DNA of 64,000 bases from Olivibacter domesticus (GTDB lineage: Bacteria; Bacteroidota; Bacteroidia; Sphingobacteriales; Sphingobacteriaceae). The stretch covers positions 212,676-276,675 of the forward strand of contig NZ_FOAF01000007.1 in the NCBI RefSeq assembly GCF_900109575.1, written 5' to 3'. Below are positions 1-8,685 of the stretch, one piece after another (position 1 is the first letter of the stretch; the number at the start of each line of letters is the position of its first letter). The notes under the pieces are model-generated. The model was not told the origin of the DNA, searched no databases, and worked only from the letters and a program-made list of their open reading frames with translations. A program made the position numbers and the translations under genes.

Positions 1-1989
1 CTTCAAACGTTGCCACGCTTCTTCATCCGCCTTACAATTTTTTATTAAATCTTCTAACAAAACGACTGCCTGCCCAAAATTTTCCTGCAAACCATCTAAA
101 CTTATGGAACTGATTTCCGAAGATACATTCACATCAAAAGAAGAGGCTATTTGATAAAAAGCTTTACTAATCTCCTCTGCGGTTTTCGTATCCGTACCGA
201 TGTACTGTAAATATTCAGCAGCCAATGGAAGCAATTTATTGTTATAGCTACCCATCTCGAAACGATAATTCAGGCGAAAAATCTCATTATTTTTGTTTTC
301 AACGGTTAACAGTTCCAGCCCTTTTAGCTTATTTTTAGTGATGTCTTTCTTGAAATCTAACCAAACGGGCGACACAGCGGTTTCGCTCATTTCATTAACT
401 TGTTTTAAAAATACCGACTGCGCGTCCCTGTTTACCTCCACTGGTGTAATGCTGGGTTTCTCTACTTTTTGTATATTTTTATCTTCCCCTTTTCGCTTAT
501 ATACAGCAACATAATTATCATTAAGGTATTTATTGGCAAAGGCAATGATATCTTTCTTTGTAATATTGGCTAGTGTAGTATTATAAGAAACAATTCTTTT
601 CCAGTCAATATCCGAAGTAAAAGCATCCATTAAGCTACCAGCCCTTGATTCATAACTTTCATTTGATTCGATCGTATTCTTTTTTGCATTATTCACTATA
701 GCGGTTAGTAGATCGTCAGAAAAATCACCTTTTTTTAGTTTTTCAATCTCTCCTAGCATTAGATTTTTGACTTCATCGAGGGATTGATCTTTCATGGGTC
801 TTCCTTGTAATAATAAGGTGCTGTAGTCTTTGAGAACATACGAAAATGCCGCTGCCGAAAGCAGACGCTGTTTTTTAACAAGGTTCAGATCAAACATGCC
901 TGCATTACCATTTGTTAAAATGTTTCCAACTAACTCTAATAGCTGAGTATCTTTACTTTGAGAACCTGGAAACCGAAATCCGATCATAATGCTTTCCGGT
1001 GTAGGGCCTTTAACTTCTTTAATAACCGGAGTTGTTATTGCTCTTTCTGCATCAAAATGATACGAAGGCACCTCTTTTCTTTTCATATAAGAGAAATTGG
1101 CATCTATTTTTTTTATCATTTCGTTTGGATCAAAGTCTCCCGACATGATTATTGCCATGTTGTTTGGAACATAAAATTTATTATAGTAATCGCGAATAGC
1201 AATGAGCGATGGATTTTTTAAATGTTCGACCGTACCAATAGTGGTTTGCTTACCGTAGCTATTAGGAAATAAATTGGCAAACATGGCTTCAAAAGATTTA
1301 GTGCCGTCATTATCTAAACCTCGGTTTTTTTCTTCGTAAACGGCTTCCAATTCTGTATGAAAAATACGGAAAATAGGATTACGAAATCGCTCAGCTTGCA
1401 CCCTCAAAAATTTATCAACGGAGGTAGAAGGTATGTTTTCGATGTAAACAGTTTGCTCAAATGAAGTGAAGGCATTGCTACCTTGCGTGCCCATGTTTGC
1501 CATTACTTTATCATATTCGTTAGCGATTGCAAACTTGGCGGCTTCACCCGAAACCTTGTCTATTTGTGCATAAATGGCTTTTCGTTTAGCGGAATCAACG
1601 CTAGCGTTATATTCTTCATATAGATTATCGATACTATCTAGTAATGGTTTTTCTTTTTTCCAATCGAGTGAGCCATATTTATCTGTACCTTTAAATAGTA
1701 GGTGTTCTAGGTAATGGGCTAACCCTGTATGGTTGGCAGGGTCTGTTTTACTTCCGGCTTTGATAGCTATATACGTTTGAATGCGTGGTTCTTTAATAGT
1801 GGGACTTAATATAACGGTTAGTCCGTTATCCAGGGTATAAAAGCGGGAGGTGGTTGGGTCATCTGAGACATACTTATAAGTATATCCATCGTGAGTTGCA
1901 GTTTTCCATTCGGCAGCTTCTTGTGCTAGTAGGTTTCCAAAGCTTATAAAAAGAAAAATACAAGAAAAAAAGTTTCGTTTAAGGTTCAT
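1..1989 (-). CDS. M16 family metallopeptidase (3' end outside window)
   Basis: Secreted zinc peptidase of the pitrilysin/insulinase (M16) family. The reading frame is open from the ATG at 1987-1989 (reverse strand) to the window edge, so only the first 663 residues are seen; family members with two M16 units are about 900-950 residues. Residues 1-22 form a signal peptide ending near LLAQ. The inverted zinc motif HxxEH is at residues 92-96 (HYLEH), inside the typical GLAHYLEHLLFKGT context, with the downstream glutamate stretch ELEAVYEEKNRG. The first M16 unit and the start of the second are visible. It is probably periplasmic or outer-membrane associated and degrades peptides; the substrate is unknown. 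It diverges from the OmpA lipoprotein gene at 2088. The family call is secure, the biological role is not. Confidence 0.9.
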   Translation of the reverse strand, partial: MNLKRNFFSCIFLFISFGNLLAQEAAEWKTATHDGYTYKYVSDDPTTSRFYTLDNGLTVILSPTIKEPRIQTYIAIKAGSKTDPANHTGLAHYLEHLLFKGTDKYGSLDWKKEKPLLDSIDNLYEEYNASVDSAKRKAIYAQIDKVSGEAAKFAIANEYDKVMANMGTQGSNAFTSFEQTVYIENIPSTSVDKFLRVQAERFRNPIFRIFHTELEAVYEEKNRGLDNDGTKSFEAMFANLFPNSYGKQTTIGTVEHLKNPSLIAIRDYYNKFYVPNNMAIIMSGDFDPNEMIKKIDANFSYMKRKEVPSYHFDAERAITTPVIKEVKGPTPESIMIGFRFPGSQSKDTQLLELVGNILTNGNAGMFDLNLVKKQRLLSAAAFSYVLKDYSTLLLQGRPMKDQSLDEVKNLMLGEIEKLKKGDFSDDLLTAIVNNAKKNTIESNESYESRAGSLMDAFTSDIDWKRIVSYNTTLANITKKDIIAFANKYLNDNYVAVYKRKGEDKNIQKVEKPSITPVEVNRDAQSVFLKQVNEMSETAVSPVWLDFKKDITKNKLKGLELLTVENKNNEIFRLNYRFEMGSYNNKLLPLAAEYLQYIGTDTKTAEEISKAFYQIASSFDVNVSSEISSISLDGLQENFGQAVVLLEDLIKNCKADEEAWQRLK

Positions 1990-2087
1990 ATTTTTGTGAA
2001 TATTAATAATGTTTAAAGTTAATGTTTGAAATCGAAACTTTTTGGCACTTCGTTTGTATAATTTAAACATCATCAATAAATATTAAA

Positions 2088-2777
2088 ATGAGAGTAAACA
2101 AAAACATAGCGATCTTTGGCGTTGCGTTGGCAACCTCATGTATGTTATTTACCAGCTGTAATACAGTTAAATCAATGAACAACACGCAAAAAGGTGCTGG
2201 CATTGGTGCTGTTGGCGGTGCAGGCTTGGGAGCTTTAATAGGTAAAAAAGCAGGTAATACTGCGGTCGGAGCTATTATCGGCGGTGCCTTAGGTGGTGTT
2301 GCCGGAGGCCTGATTGGAAAAAAAATGGATAAGCAAGCAGCAGAAATAGAGCGGACCGTAGATGGGGCGGAAGTTGTAAAAGCTGGTGAAGGTATTATCG
2401 TTAAATTTGACTCGGGCATTCTTTTTGGCTTTGATCAGACAGCCCTTCGCCCTGAAGCACAAACAAATATTAAGAATTTAGTTAATTCGCTAAATTCAAA
2501 TCCTGACACAGATATTCTAGTTATTGGTCACACGGATAACAAGGGTACTGAACAATACAATCAAGGGTTATCGGAACGTAGAGCAAATGCCGTTAAAACC
2601 TATGCTGTATCTCAAGGATTGGCCGGTGGCAGAGTTAAAACCGAAGGAAAAAGCTTTAGCGAACCAATTGGAGACAATAGTACCGAGGCTGGTCGCGCGC
2701 AGAACCGTCGTGTAGAAATCGTTATTGTGGCAAATGATAAAATGAAAGCAGACGCCAAACAAGAAACGTCTATGTAA
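2088..2777 (+). CDS. OmpA family lipoprotein with glycine-zipper segment
   Basis: Outer-membrane lipoprotein that probably anchors the envelope to peptidoglycan. The N-terminus is a lipoprotein signal with lipobox LFTSC; the lipidated Cys is residue 24. Residues about 36-78 are a glycine-zipper region made of repeated small residues (GAGIGAVGGAGLGAL and GAIIGGALGG), likely membrane-embedded. Residues about 105-215 are an OmpA C-terminal peptidoglycan-binding domain, with the diagnostic GHTDNKG and the RAxAVKxY...GRAQNRRVEI pattern. At 229 residues the size matches YiaD-like lipoproteins. It is a single-gene unit, followed at once by a strong hairpin at 2801-2823. It diverges from the M16 peptidase. 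No good TAnnTTTG box was found upstream. Confidence 0.93.
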   Translation: MRVNKNIAIFGVALATSCMLFTSCNTVKSMNNTQKGAGIGAVGGAGLGALIGKKAGNTAVGAIIGGALGGVAGGLIGKKMDKQAAEIERTVDGAEVVKAGEGIIVKFDSGILFGFDQTALRPEAQTNIKNLVNSLNSNPDTDILVIGHTDNKGTEQYNQGLSERRANAVKTYAVSQGLAGGRVKTEGKSFSEPIGDNSTEAGRAQNRRVEIVIVANDKMKADAKQETSM

Positions 2778-2794
2778 TTTTTATTTACAAACAT

Positions 2795-2830
2795 AAAAAA
2801 AGGCAGATATGATTTATCTGCCTTTTTTAT
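2795..2830 (+). terminator. Intrinsic terminator after the OmpA lipoprotein gene
   Basis: A perfect 8-bp stem AGGCAGAT/ATCTGCCT (2801-2808 and 2816-2823) with a 7-base loop is flanked by A-rich sequence on the left and TTTTT on the right. It lies 23 bases after the stop codon of the OmpA lipoprotein gene. Confidence 0.88.
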
Positions 2831-2930
2831 ACAACCTAACAGCGCAATTTAATTGTTAAAAAAGCTTAATCCGGAAGCCTAATCCCTAAAATTACTTAAA
2901 TTCACGCTTTCAATTTTAATCGCATTTAAT

Positions 2931-4232
2931 ATGGTGAGGGTCTTGCTAATAGTTATTTTTTCTTTTCTCTATGTAAACACCTATGCACAAAAAAAGACTA
3001 AAAAAGCAGCGAAGCCTCAAGTACTTGTATACGGTCACGACGCGGGCGCATTTTCAGCGGCCATTCAATCGGCCCAGTCAGGAGTGGAGACGCTGCTTAT
3101 CATAGATTCAACACACATCGGAGGAACACTCATCAGTGGAAAAAATAAACAAATAAGCACCAACCATCATTTAGATATAGGAACTTGGGCTTTTTTCTTA
3201 AGGGGAATTGCAAATGTTAAAACTATATCTGACTCTGCCTCTAGGGCTGCCAAAAACAATATATCGCCTCGCATCGCTCAAAATGTATTTGAAGGAACAC
3301 TAGATACAGTTCAAAGGCTTAGCTTTCGAAAAAATTTAAAAATTAGCGCCCTAGAGAAATCGGGCAAAAACTGGCAGGTTACACTCAGCAGTAAAGAGAA
3401 AATAAAAGTGAAAGCAATAGTAGACGCCTCTTTAAATGCCTCATTATCTGCATTAATAACTAAAAATGAAGAGCCTGCTCCTAAGGCTCAACTGAAGACA
3501 ATTCAGTATAATGACCCACTCTATAGAACAGGAATAGCTGTTGGAGCTATTGAAGACAAAATTTTTAATATCCCTTTAAAAAGTATCCTGCCTGACAGCA
3601 ACCGTGCTAATTATTTCGTTGTAAACACGCTAAATGATACTCACTTGTTGAATGGCAACGATGTGCCAATAACAATGCTCCTGGCCCAAGCGTGTGGCGC
3701 TGCTGCAGCCTATTGCGCATTTTTTGATGTTTCGTCTGATAAAATTAACGCAAGAACGCTTCAAGGTGAATTATTAGCCTATAAAAGTTTTATTATGCCC
3801 TTTCAAGACGTATCGTTAGACGATCCACATGCGACCCAGATTCAACATGTTGGAGCAACTGGTATATTGCAAGGAGTATATAAGAAAGAAGGCAATAGTA
3901 AAAAGTTTTTATTCCTGCCCGACAGCCTTGTCTCTTCAAAACAGATTGAACCTGTTATCAAGCAATTATTTACGAGAAGCCAAATTTGGTTTAAAGATAA
4001 AAACATTTCCACCTTGAAATCAAGTGATGTACTTAGTTTAATAAAATATGTTGCCAATAGAGGTGATGAATTAGATGCGGAGGTAGAAAAGGGTTGGAAA
4101 AAACGATTTAGGTTCAAAGGGGAGTTTAAGCAAAGTAATCTGCTCACCAGAAGGCAACTAGCAGTTCTGCTTGATACTTATTTGCAACCCTTTAACGTCC
4201 GAATCACATCTGACGGAAATTTTCAATATTAA
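2931..4232 (+). CDS. Secreted FAD-dependent oxidoreductase-like protein
   Basis: Exported protein with an N-terminal dinucleotide-binding fold. Residues 1-19 are a signal peptide ending in TYAQ. Residues about 28-65 hold the strand-loop-helix of an FAD/NAD site (VLVYGHDAGAFSAAIQSAQ), followed by the GGTLISG turn typical of the FAD_oxidored (PF12831) family often labelled xanthan lyase-like in Bacteroidota. The glycine motif is degenerate: the usual GGTPAG reads GHDAG, so FAD binding is uncertain. At 433 residues it is shorter than usual members. The C-terminal 100 residues show no motif that I recognise. It is monocistronic, and a bidirectional hairpin lies between it and the convergent NagB-like gene. 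The physiological reaction is unknown. Confidence 0.75.
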   Translation: MVRVLLIVIFSFLYVNTYAQKKTKKAAKPQVLVYGHDAGAFSAAIQSAQSGVETLLIIDSTHIGGTLISGKNKQISTNHHLDIGTWAFFLRGIANVKTISDSASRAAKNNISPRIAQNVFEGTLDTVQRLSFRKNLKISALEKSGKNWQVTLSSKEKIKVKAIVDASLNASLSALITKNEEPAPKAQLKTIQYNDPLYRTGIAVGAIEDKIFNIPLKSILPDSNRANYFVVNTLNDTHLLNGNDVPITMLLAQACGAAAAYCAFFDVSSDKINARTLQGELLAYKSFIMPFQDVSLDDPHATQIQHVGATGILQGVYKKEGNSKKFLFLPDSLVSSKQIEPVIKQLFTRSQIWFKDKNISTLKSSDVLSLIKYVANRGDELDAEVEKGWKKRFRFKGEFKQSNLLTRRQLAVLLDTYLQPFNVRITSDGNFQY

Positions 4233-4248
4233 AAAAGCACATTAAAAT

Positions 4249-4290
4249 AAGGGTGTATAAAAGCCTGTAAACAGCTTTTTATACACCCTT
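4249..4290. terminator. Bidirectional intrinsic terminator
   Basis: A long stem AAGGGTGTATAAAAGC pairs with GCTTTTTATACACCCTT (one extra T) around a short loop. It sits between two convergent genes, the FAD-binding protein ending at 4232 and the NagB-like gene ending at 4313. A/T-rich flanks on both sides allow termination in either direction. Confidence 0.8.
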
Positions 4291-4312
4291 ATCCAAAAAA
4301 TTATTTTAGCGA

Positions 4313-6232
4313 TTAGAACTTCCAGCGCACAAATGCTTCTATCGCTTCGTAATCGGCCAGTCCTAATTCATCGTATTTTCGAGCCGTTTCACTTGTCCGG
4401 TCTTCAGCCCGCACCCAAAATTCTCTAGCATCATCTCCTGGAAATACCGGTAAATCCTTTTGCGATTGATGTTTAAATATGGCGAGTCGTTTACGAATTA
4501 CCTCTTGAGGGGAAAGTGGCACTGCCATCTCTATTTCATGCACCTCAAACTCATGCCAAGCTCCACGATATAGCCATAACCAACAATCCTTAGTCCACTC
4601 TTCTGTTTTATCGAGTCGTTTCAGTGCTTCTAAAATAATGTCGAAGCACACTTTATGTGTTCCATGGGGGTCTGCAAAATCACCAGCAGCAAATACCTGA
4701 TGCGGTTTCACCTGCTGTAATAACGCCATCGTTTGAACAATATCATCCTCATGGGAGACATCTTTCGAAAACTTACTCCTATCATAGAACGGCAAGTTCT
4801 GGAAATGGATGTTTTCATCAGGTAGCCCTGCAAAACGAGCCCCGGCGATCGCCTCTCCTTTCCTTATAAGTCCTTTTATTGTTCTAATCTCTTCTGTGTC
4901 AATCTGGTTAGGTTTCTTCGCAGCGATGAATTTCCTAGCATCTGTATAAAGACTTTCTAATGTTGTCGTGTCTGCACCCGTCGATTTAGCAAAATCCTTC
5001 GCAAATTCAATGTATCTAAGTGCATCATCATCCCAGACTGCGGTATTACCCGAGGTTTGATAGGCAACATGTACGTTATGTCCTTGATCAGCCAACCGAA
5101 TAAATGTACCGCCCATTGAGATTACATCGTCATCAGGATGCGGTGAGAAAATAATAGCATTTTTCTTTGCTGGTACAGCCCTTTCCGGCCGTTGACTATC
5201 ATCTGCATTGGGTTTACCTCCCGGCCATCCCGTTATAGTATGCTGCAATTGATTGAAGATATCAATATTTATGTTATATACAGGGCCTTTCTCTGTGGCC
5301 AACTGCGCCATACCATGATTGTTATAGTCTTCTTCTGTTAATTTCAGTATCGGTTTCCTTAAGGTCTGCGCTAGCCATATAACTGCCTTTTTAATGGTCT
5401 TAGAATCCCATACACAATCTTTTACCAACCATGGAGTATTAAAGCGAGTAAGTTCACTAGCCGCACCTTCATCAAGAATAAATTCTACACTATCAGATAA
5501 TTGCAAATAAGTAGCTGGCACTTCTGAAGACATTTCTCCTTCTACTGCCTTCTTCACAATTTCCGCCTTTACAGGGCTCCATGCCATCAATATAATCTCG
5601 CGTGCTTTAAAAATAGTACCAATTCCCATCGTAATCGCCTTGGTTGGCACATTTTCTTTTCCCCCGAAATCACGCGAGGCATCACGTCTTGTTAAATCAT
5701 CTAAGGTAACTAATCGTGTACCTGAATTGGGTGCGGAGCCCGGCTCATTAAATCCAATGTGCCCAGTCCTACCAATTCCCAACAATTGAAAATCCAATCC
5801 TCCAAATTCCGTGATTTTTCGCTCATACTCCATACAATAATCAGCAATTGAAGATTGGTCTAGCCGACCATCAGGTATATGAACATTTTCTCTGTTAATG
5901 TCAATATGGTCAAACAAATGTTTGTTCATAAACGTAACATAACTTTGAACGGAATCCGGTTGCATCGGGAAATACTCATCCAGATTAAATGTAATTACAT
6001 TTTTAAAGCTTAATCCTTCTTCACGATGAAGGCGTACAAGCTCTGCATAAACTTGAACAGGAGTTGCACCTGTAGCGAGACCAAGTATGGCCTGCTCACC
6101 TTTTTGTTGCTTTTCTTTAATTAAAGTTGCGATGCGTGCAGCTACGGATAAAGAAGCTGCTTTTGAATTTTTATAAACGCTTACGGGAAGTTTCTCGAAA
6201 CGCGTTTCTTCCAATAGATTTAATCTAGCCAT
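4313..6232 (-). CDS. nagB: NagB-like deaminase domain fused to PIG-L (LmbE) deacetylase domain
   Basis: Two-domain cytoplasmic protein of 639 residues. Residues 15-275 are a glucosamine-6-phosphate deaminase/isomerase domain, with the phosphate loop GLATGATP (51-58), NLDEY at 83-87 (Asp85 matches the E. coli general base Asp72) and GIGRTGHIGFNEPGS from 152. His158 and Glu163 match E. coli His143 and Glu148, but the aspartate of the catalytic triad (Asp141) is Thr156. Residues 358-600 are a PIG-L/LmbE deacetylase domain with the zinc motif HPDDD (365-369) and DPHGTH (521-526). The fusion suggests a deacetylase and a deaminase acting on the same amino sugar. I chose the ATG at 6232 over an upstream in-frame ATG at 6334, because a -7 box (6263-6270) lies between them. 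It is monocistronic, ending at the hairpin at 4249-4290. Confidence 0.88.
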   Translation of the reverse strand: MARLNLLEETRFEKLPVSVYKNSKAASLSVAARIATLIKEKQQKGEQAILGLATGATPVQVYAELVRLHREEGLSFKNVITFNLDEYFPMQPDSVQSYVTFMNKHLFDHIDINRENVHIPDGRLDQSSIADYCMEYERKITEFGGLDFQLLGIGRTGHIGFNEPGSAPNSGTRLVTLDDLTRRDASRDFGGKENVPTKAITMGIGTIFKAREIILMAWSPVKAEIVKKAVEGEMSSEVPATYLQLSDSVEFILDEGAASELTRFNTPWLVKDCVWDSKTIKKAVIWLAQTLRKPILKLTEEDYNNHGMAQLATEKGPVYNINIDIFNQLQHTITGWPGGKPNADDSQRPERAVPAKKNAIIFSPHPDDDVISMGGTFIRLADQGHNVHVAYQTSGNTAVWDDDALRYIEFAKDFAKSTGADTTTLESLYTDARKFIAAKKPNQIDTEEIRTIKGLIRKGEAIAGARFAGLPDENIHFQNLPFYDRSKFSKDVSHEDDIVQTMALLQQVKPHQVFAAGDFADPHGTHKVCFDIILEALKRLDKTEEWTKDCWLWLYRGAWHEFEVHEIEMAVPLSPQEVIRKRLAIFKHQSQKDLPVFPGDDAREFWVRAEDRTSETARKYDELGLADYEAIEAFVRWKF

Positions 6233-6262
6233 TTTGAGGATAGTTACATTTAAGGTGAGAAG

Positions 6263-6270
6263 CAAAAATA
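6263..6270 (-). promoter_or_regulatory. -7 box of the NagB-like gene
   Basis: On the - strand this reads TATTTTTG, an exact match to the Bacteroidota -7 consensus TAnnTTTG. It lies 30 bases upstream of the chosen ATG at 6232 and implies a leader of about 25 bases. No clear -33 TTTG was found at the standard spacing. Confidence 0.6.
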
Positions 6271-6587
6271 ATGAAATATTACGTTTAGCATAATAAAATA
6301 ATGCGCTTTTTAAGTTAAATTTCGCACTAGGCACTAAGCAATCGAGTGCGTAATCTATCTTTTTCTCACCTTATGTGCTAATTTGTTCTTTATTTGTAAA
6401 GAAATTCTCATCAAAAAAAGGAAAACTTTCTTCTATCAAATGCTTTATTAACGCTTTGAAGATTTTTTTATTAATACATAGTATTGAAAGTGAAACGAAT
6501 AATTATTTCACTTTGTTATTTGGTCAAACGAACTTTTTGGGAATCCCCATAGAATAGACATCTTTATCTATTTCTTATTGTTGAATG

Positions 6588-7147
6588 AAAAGGAACCTTT
6601 AATTTATGCGCTGATCGCGCAGATCTTTTCCCACTTGCCGCGCCCATTGGCAAGGTGCTTTGGCTGGCTTGCTCCGTTGCAATCCGTGGCTGTCATGCCG
6701 GACACAAAAGAAGCACTCTCCCCACAAGGCTAGGGCTTCGTTCGTCTTTTGTTCTGTTTCCGTAGCTGCGCTTTAAAATGAATTACAGGCATGTCAGCTG
6801 CCGATTGCTGCCTACACAAGCTCATGCCATTTCCGTTCTTCGGAACGTCTATGCTTACTCGCAACGACTCTCCGTTCTAATTAATCCAATTAATCCGCCT
6901 TGACCGTTAATACCAGTTTTTGGGGATCGTGAGCAGGGTCGAATGGCCTTGGAGGATAAGGCAGCAGTGAGCAGCAAAGCATTGGCAGCACCGTTGATTT
7001 ACAACCTACCAAGCGGATTGAGGAAGCGTAGCGGCTGCAATACGTGTTATAGATGCTTTGCAATCAGATGCAACGTAGCATCCATAGCCTTGATTTTTGC
7101 TCAACTTTTGATCAAGCAAAAGTTGATATAAAAAAGGTTCCCTTATT
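6588..7147. repeat. Intergenic repeat-like element with imperfect terminal inverted repeats
   Basis: The gap 6335-7199 contains no convincing gene. From 6588 to 7147 the base composition changes: I counted 32 G+C in the 60 bases 6601-6660, clearly above the surroundings. The two ends are imperfect inverted repeats of about 20 bases (6588-6607 and about 7126-7145), sharing the exact core GGAACCTTT. Just inside the right end is a perfect 9-bp palindrome CAACTTTTG/CAAAAGTTG (7102-7110 and 7117-7125), followed on the - strand by CAAAAATCAAGGCT. Short open frames exist on both strands but look non-coding. This resembles the dispersed intergenic repeats seen in Sphingobacteriaceae genomes. The copy number cannot be told from one window. 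Confidence 0.6.
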
Positions 7148-7199
7148 ATCATCAAACAAGACGAATTTACGCTCAAAAGAGTTCTACAATTTCTTAAAT

Positions 7200-8000
7200 T
7201 TATGACTGATTCTCTTTATTTAACACTGCAACAAAGTCCTTTATAGAAGAGGTCGGGTTAGCAGATTTCATAAAATTTTCGCCAATTAAAAACCCCTGAA
7301 AACCTGTGGTTTTTAGTGCTTTTATAGATTCCGGATTACTTATACCACTTTCGGAAACTTTTATATATTGACGAGGAATCAGGTCCACCAAATCCAATGA
7401 ATGTTGAATAGAAACTGAAAAATCCTTTAAATTTCTATTATTCACTCCTATGGCATCAATTTCCGCAATGGTATTCCCAATAAGCTCCTGCTCATTATGA
7501 ATTTCTAAAAGCACATTTAATCCCAGTGACTTAGCATATTTAGCCAATCGTGCTACTTCTTCATTTGATAATACCGCAGCTATTAACAGAATGATGTCTG
7601 CACCATATGCTTTTGCTTCTGCTATCTGATACTCATCTACGATAAAATCTTTCCTCAATAAAGGAATATTAACTGCTTTTCTTGCTTCCAGCAAATCAGT
7701 TAGCGATCCCTGAAAAAAATCATGGTCAGTTAAAACGGAAATAGCAGAGGCCCCTGCCTCGGCATAACCGGTTACCACTTCGGTAACAGAAACCGCATTG
7801 TTTATTATTCCTTTTGAAGGCGATGCTCTTTTGAATTCAGCTATTATACCTGTTCTTTCCTTATCAAGTATAAAATCTCTTAAATTATGACAGGGTCGAT
7901 CGTAGAATATTCCATGTTTTAATTCTTCTTCACTTACTTTCCTTTTTGCCTGTGCTACCTCTATTCTTTTTCTTTCGATTATTTTATCTAATATAGTCAT
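7200..8000 (-). CDS. trpC: Indole-3-glycerol phosphate synthase
   Basis: Tryptophan biosynthesis enzyme that closes CdRP to indole-3-glycerol phosphate in the cytoplasm. The 266-residue protein shows the TIM-barrel motifs of the family in order: FKRASPSKGII, ISVLTDHDFFQGS, LLRKDFIVDEYQI, GVNNRNLKDF and VSESGIS. The length matches stand-alone TrpC. It is the third and last gene of the operon seen here, 34 bases after trpG. The next tryptophan genes (trpD, trpF, trpB, trpA) do not follow; instead there is about 50 bases of plain sequence and then the repeat element. Expression should depend on the trp leader at 10139-10304. Confidence 0.95.
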   Translation of the reverse strand: MTILDKIIERKRIEVAQAKRKVSEEELKHGIFYDRPCHNLRDFILDKERTGIIAEFKRASPSKGIINNAVSVTEVVTGYAEAGASAISVLTDHDFFQGSLTDLLEARKAVNIPLLRKDFIVDEYQIAEAKAYGADIILLIAAVLSNEEVARLAKYAKSLGLNVLLEIHNEQELIGNTIAEIDAIGVNNRNLKDFSVSIQHSLDLVDLIPRQYIKVSESGISNPESIKALKTTGFQGFLIGENFMKSANPTSSIKDFVAVLNKENQS

Positions 8001-8034
8001 TTTCTTAAGTAGCTATTTTGCTCGATCTTTTCAA

Positions 8035-8628
8035 TTAATTATTCAACCAATTTTCAATAAGTTTCTTTCCATGTTCACTCAATACTGATTCGGGATGAAA
8101 CTGCAAACCCTTAACATCATACTCTTTATGAGATAAAGCCATAATTACGCCATCATCATCTACTGCTGTTATTTCCAGCACGTCTGGAAAATCCAATTTA
8201 TCTACCGCCCAAGAATGGTAACGCCCAATCATGAATCTCTCGGGCAACCCCTTGAATAATGGTTCGTCTCTAGTTAAAATCTTCAGTGGTGTAGCGGTTC
8301 CATGGACGGGTTTTTTCAAATTAAACAATTTGCCTCCATAAACTTCTGCAATTGCTTGTTGCCCCAAACATATTCCCAGAATGCTTTTTGAATTCCCGTA
8401 GGCTCGAATAACATCTAATAACAAACCAGCCTCCTCTGGAATTCCAGGTCCCGGAGATAAAAGAATTTTATCGTACGCTGCCACATCTTGCAACAAAAAT
8501 TTATCGTTTCTCAGGACAGTACAATCCATTCCGCATTCCTGCAGAAGGTGTACTAAATTGAAAGTAAAAGAATCATAATTATCTACTACCAATATTTTGG
8601 ATTCAGTAGCAAGTTCCTTTTGTGCCAT
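8035..8628 (-). CDS. trpG: Anthranilate synthase component II (glutamine amidotransferase)
   Basis: Glutaminase subunit that supplies ammonia to TrpE for anthranilate formation. Class I amidotransferase fold of 197 residues: VVDNYDSFTFNLVHLL near the N-terminus, oxyanion PGPGIPEEAG, nucleophile Cys87 in LGICLGQQ, and catalytic His178/Glu180 in FHPES. In some bacteria the same subunit also serves p-aminobenzoate synthase (PabA); the position between trpE and trpC favours tryptophan synthesis. There are about ten extra residues before the conserved start of the fold; the ATG at 8626-8628 is the only suitable start. The gap to trpE is 57 bases. Confidence 0.95.
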   Translation of the reverse strand: MAQKELATESKILVVDNYDSFTFNLVHLLQECGMDCTVLRNDKFLLQDVAAYDKILLSPGPGIPEEAGLLLDVIRAYGNSKSILGICLGQQAIAEVYGGKLFNLKKPVHGTATPLKILTRDEPLFKGLPERFMIGRYHSWAVDKLDFPDVLEITAVDDDGVIMALSHKEYDVKGLQFHPESVLSEHGKKLIENWLNN

Positions 8629-8685
8629 TTCTTAATAATTGAAAACAGGCATTTTATGCCTTATTATAAGTAATTTAATAATTTA

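Noticed and set aside
2063..2419. 118-codon - strand frame opposite the OmpA lipoprotein gene
   Set aside because: Ala/Pro-rich shadow of the glycine-zipper region on the other strand.
6233..6334. 34-residue N-terminal extension of the NagB-like protein
   Set aside because: A -7 box lies within it, and the conserved fold begins right after the internal ATG.
6375..6557. 60-codon + strand open frame upstream of the NagB-like gene
   Set aside because: A/T-driven frame with Phe/Lys/Ile-rich composition, no promoter or family; it overlaps only intergenic DNA.
6943..7131. 62-codon + strand open frame inside the 6.6-kb element
   Set aside because: It runs through the palindrome and the terminal repeat, which marks it as a by-product of the element and not a gene.
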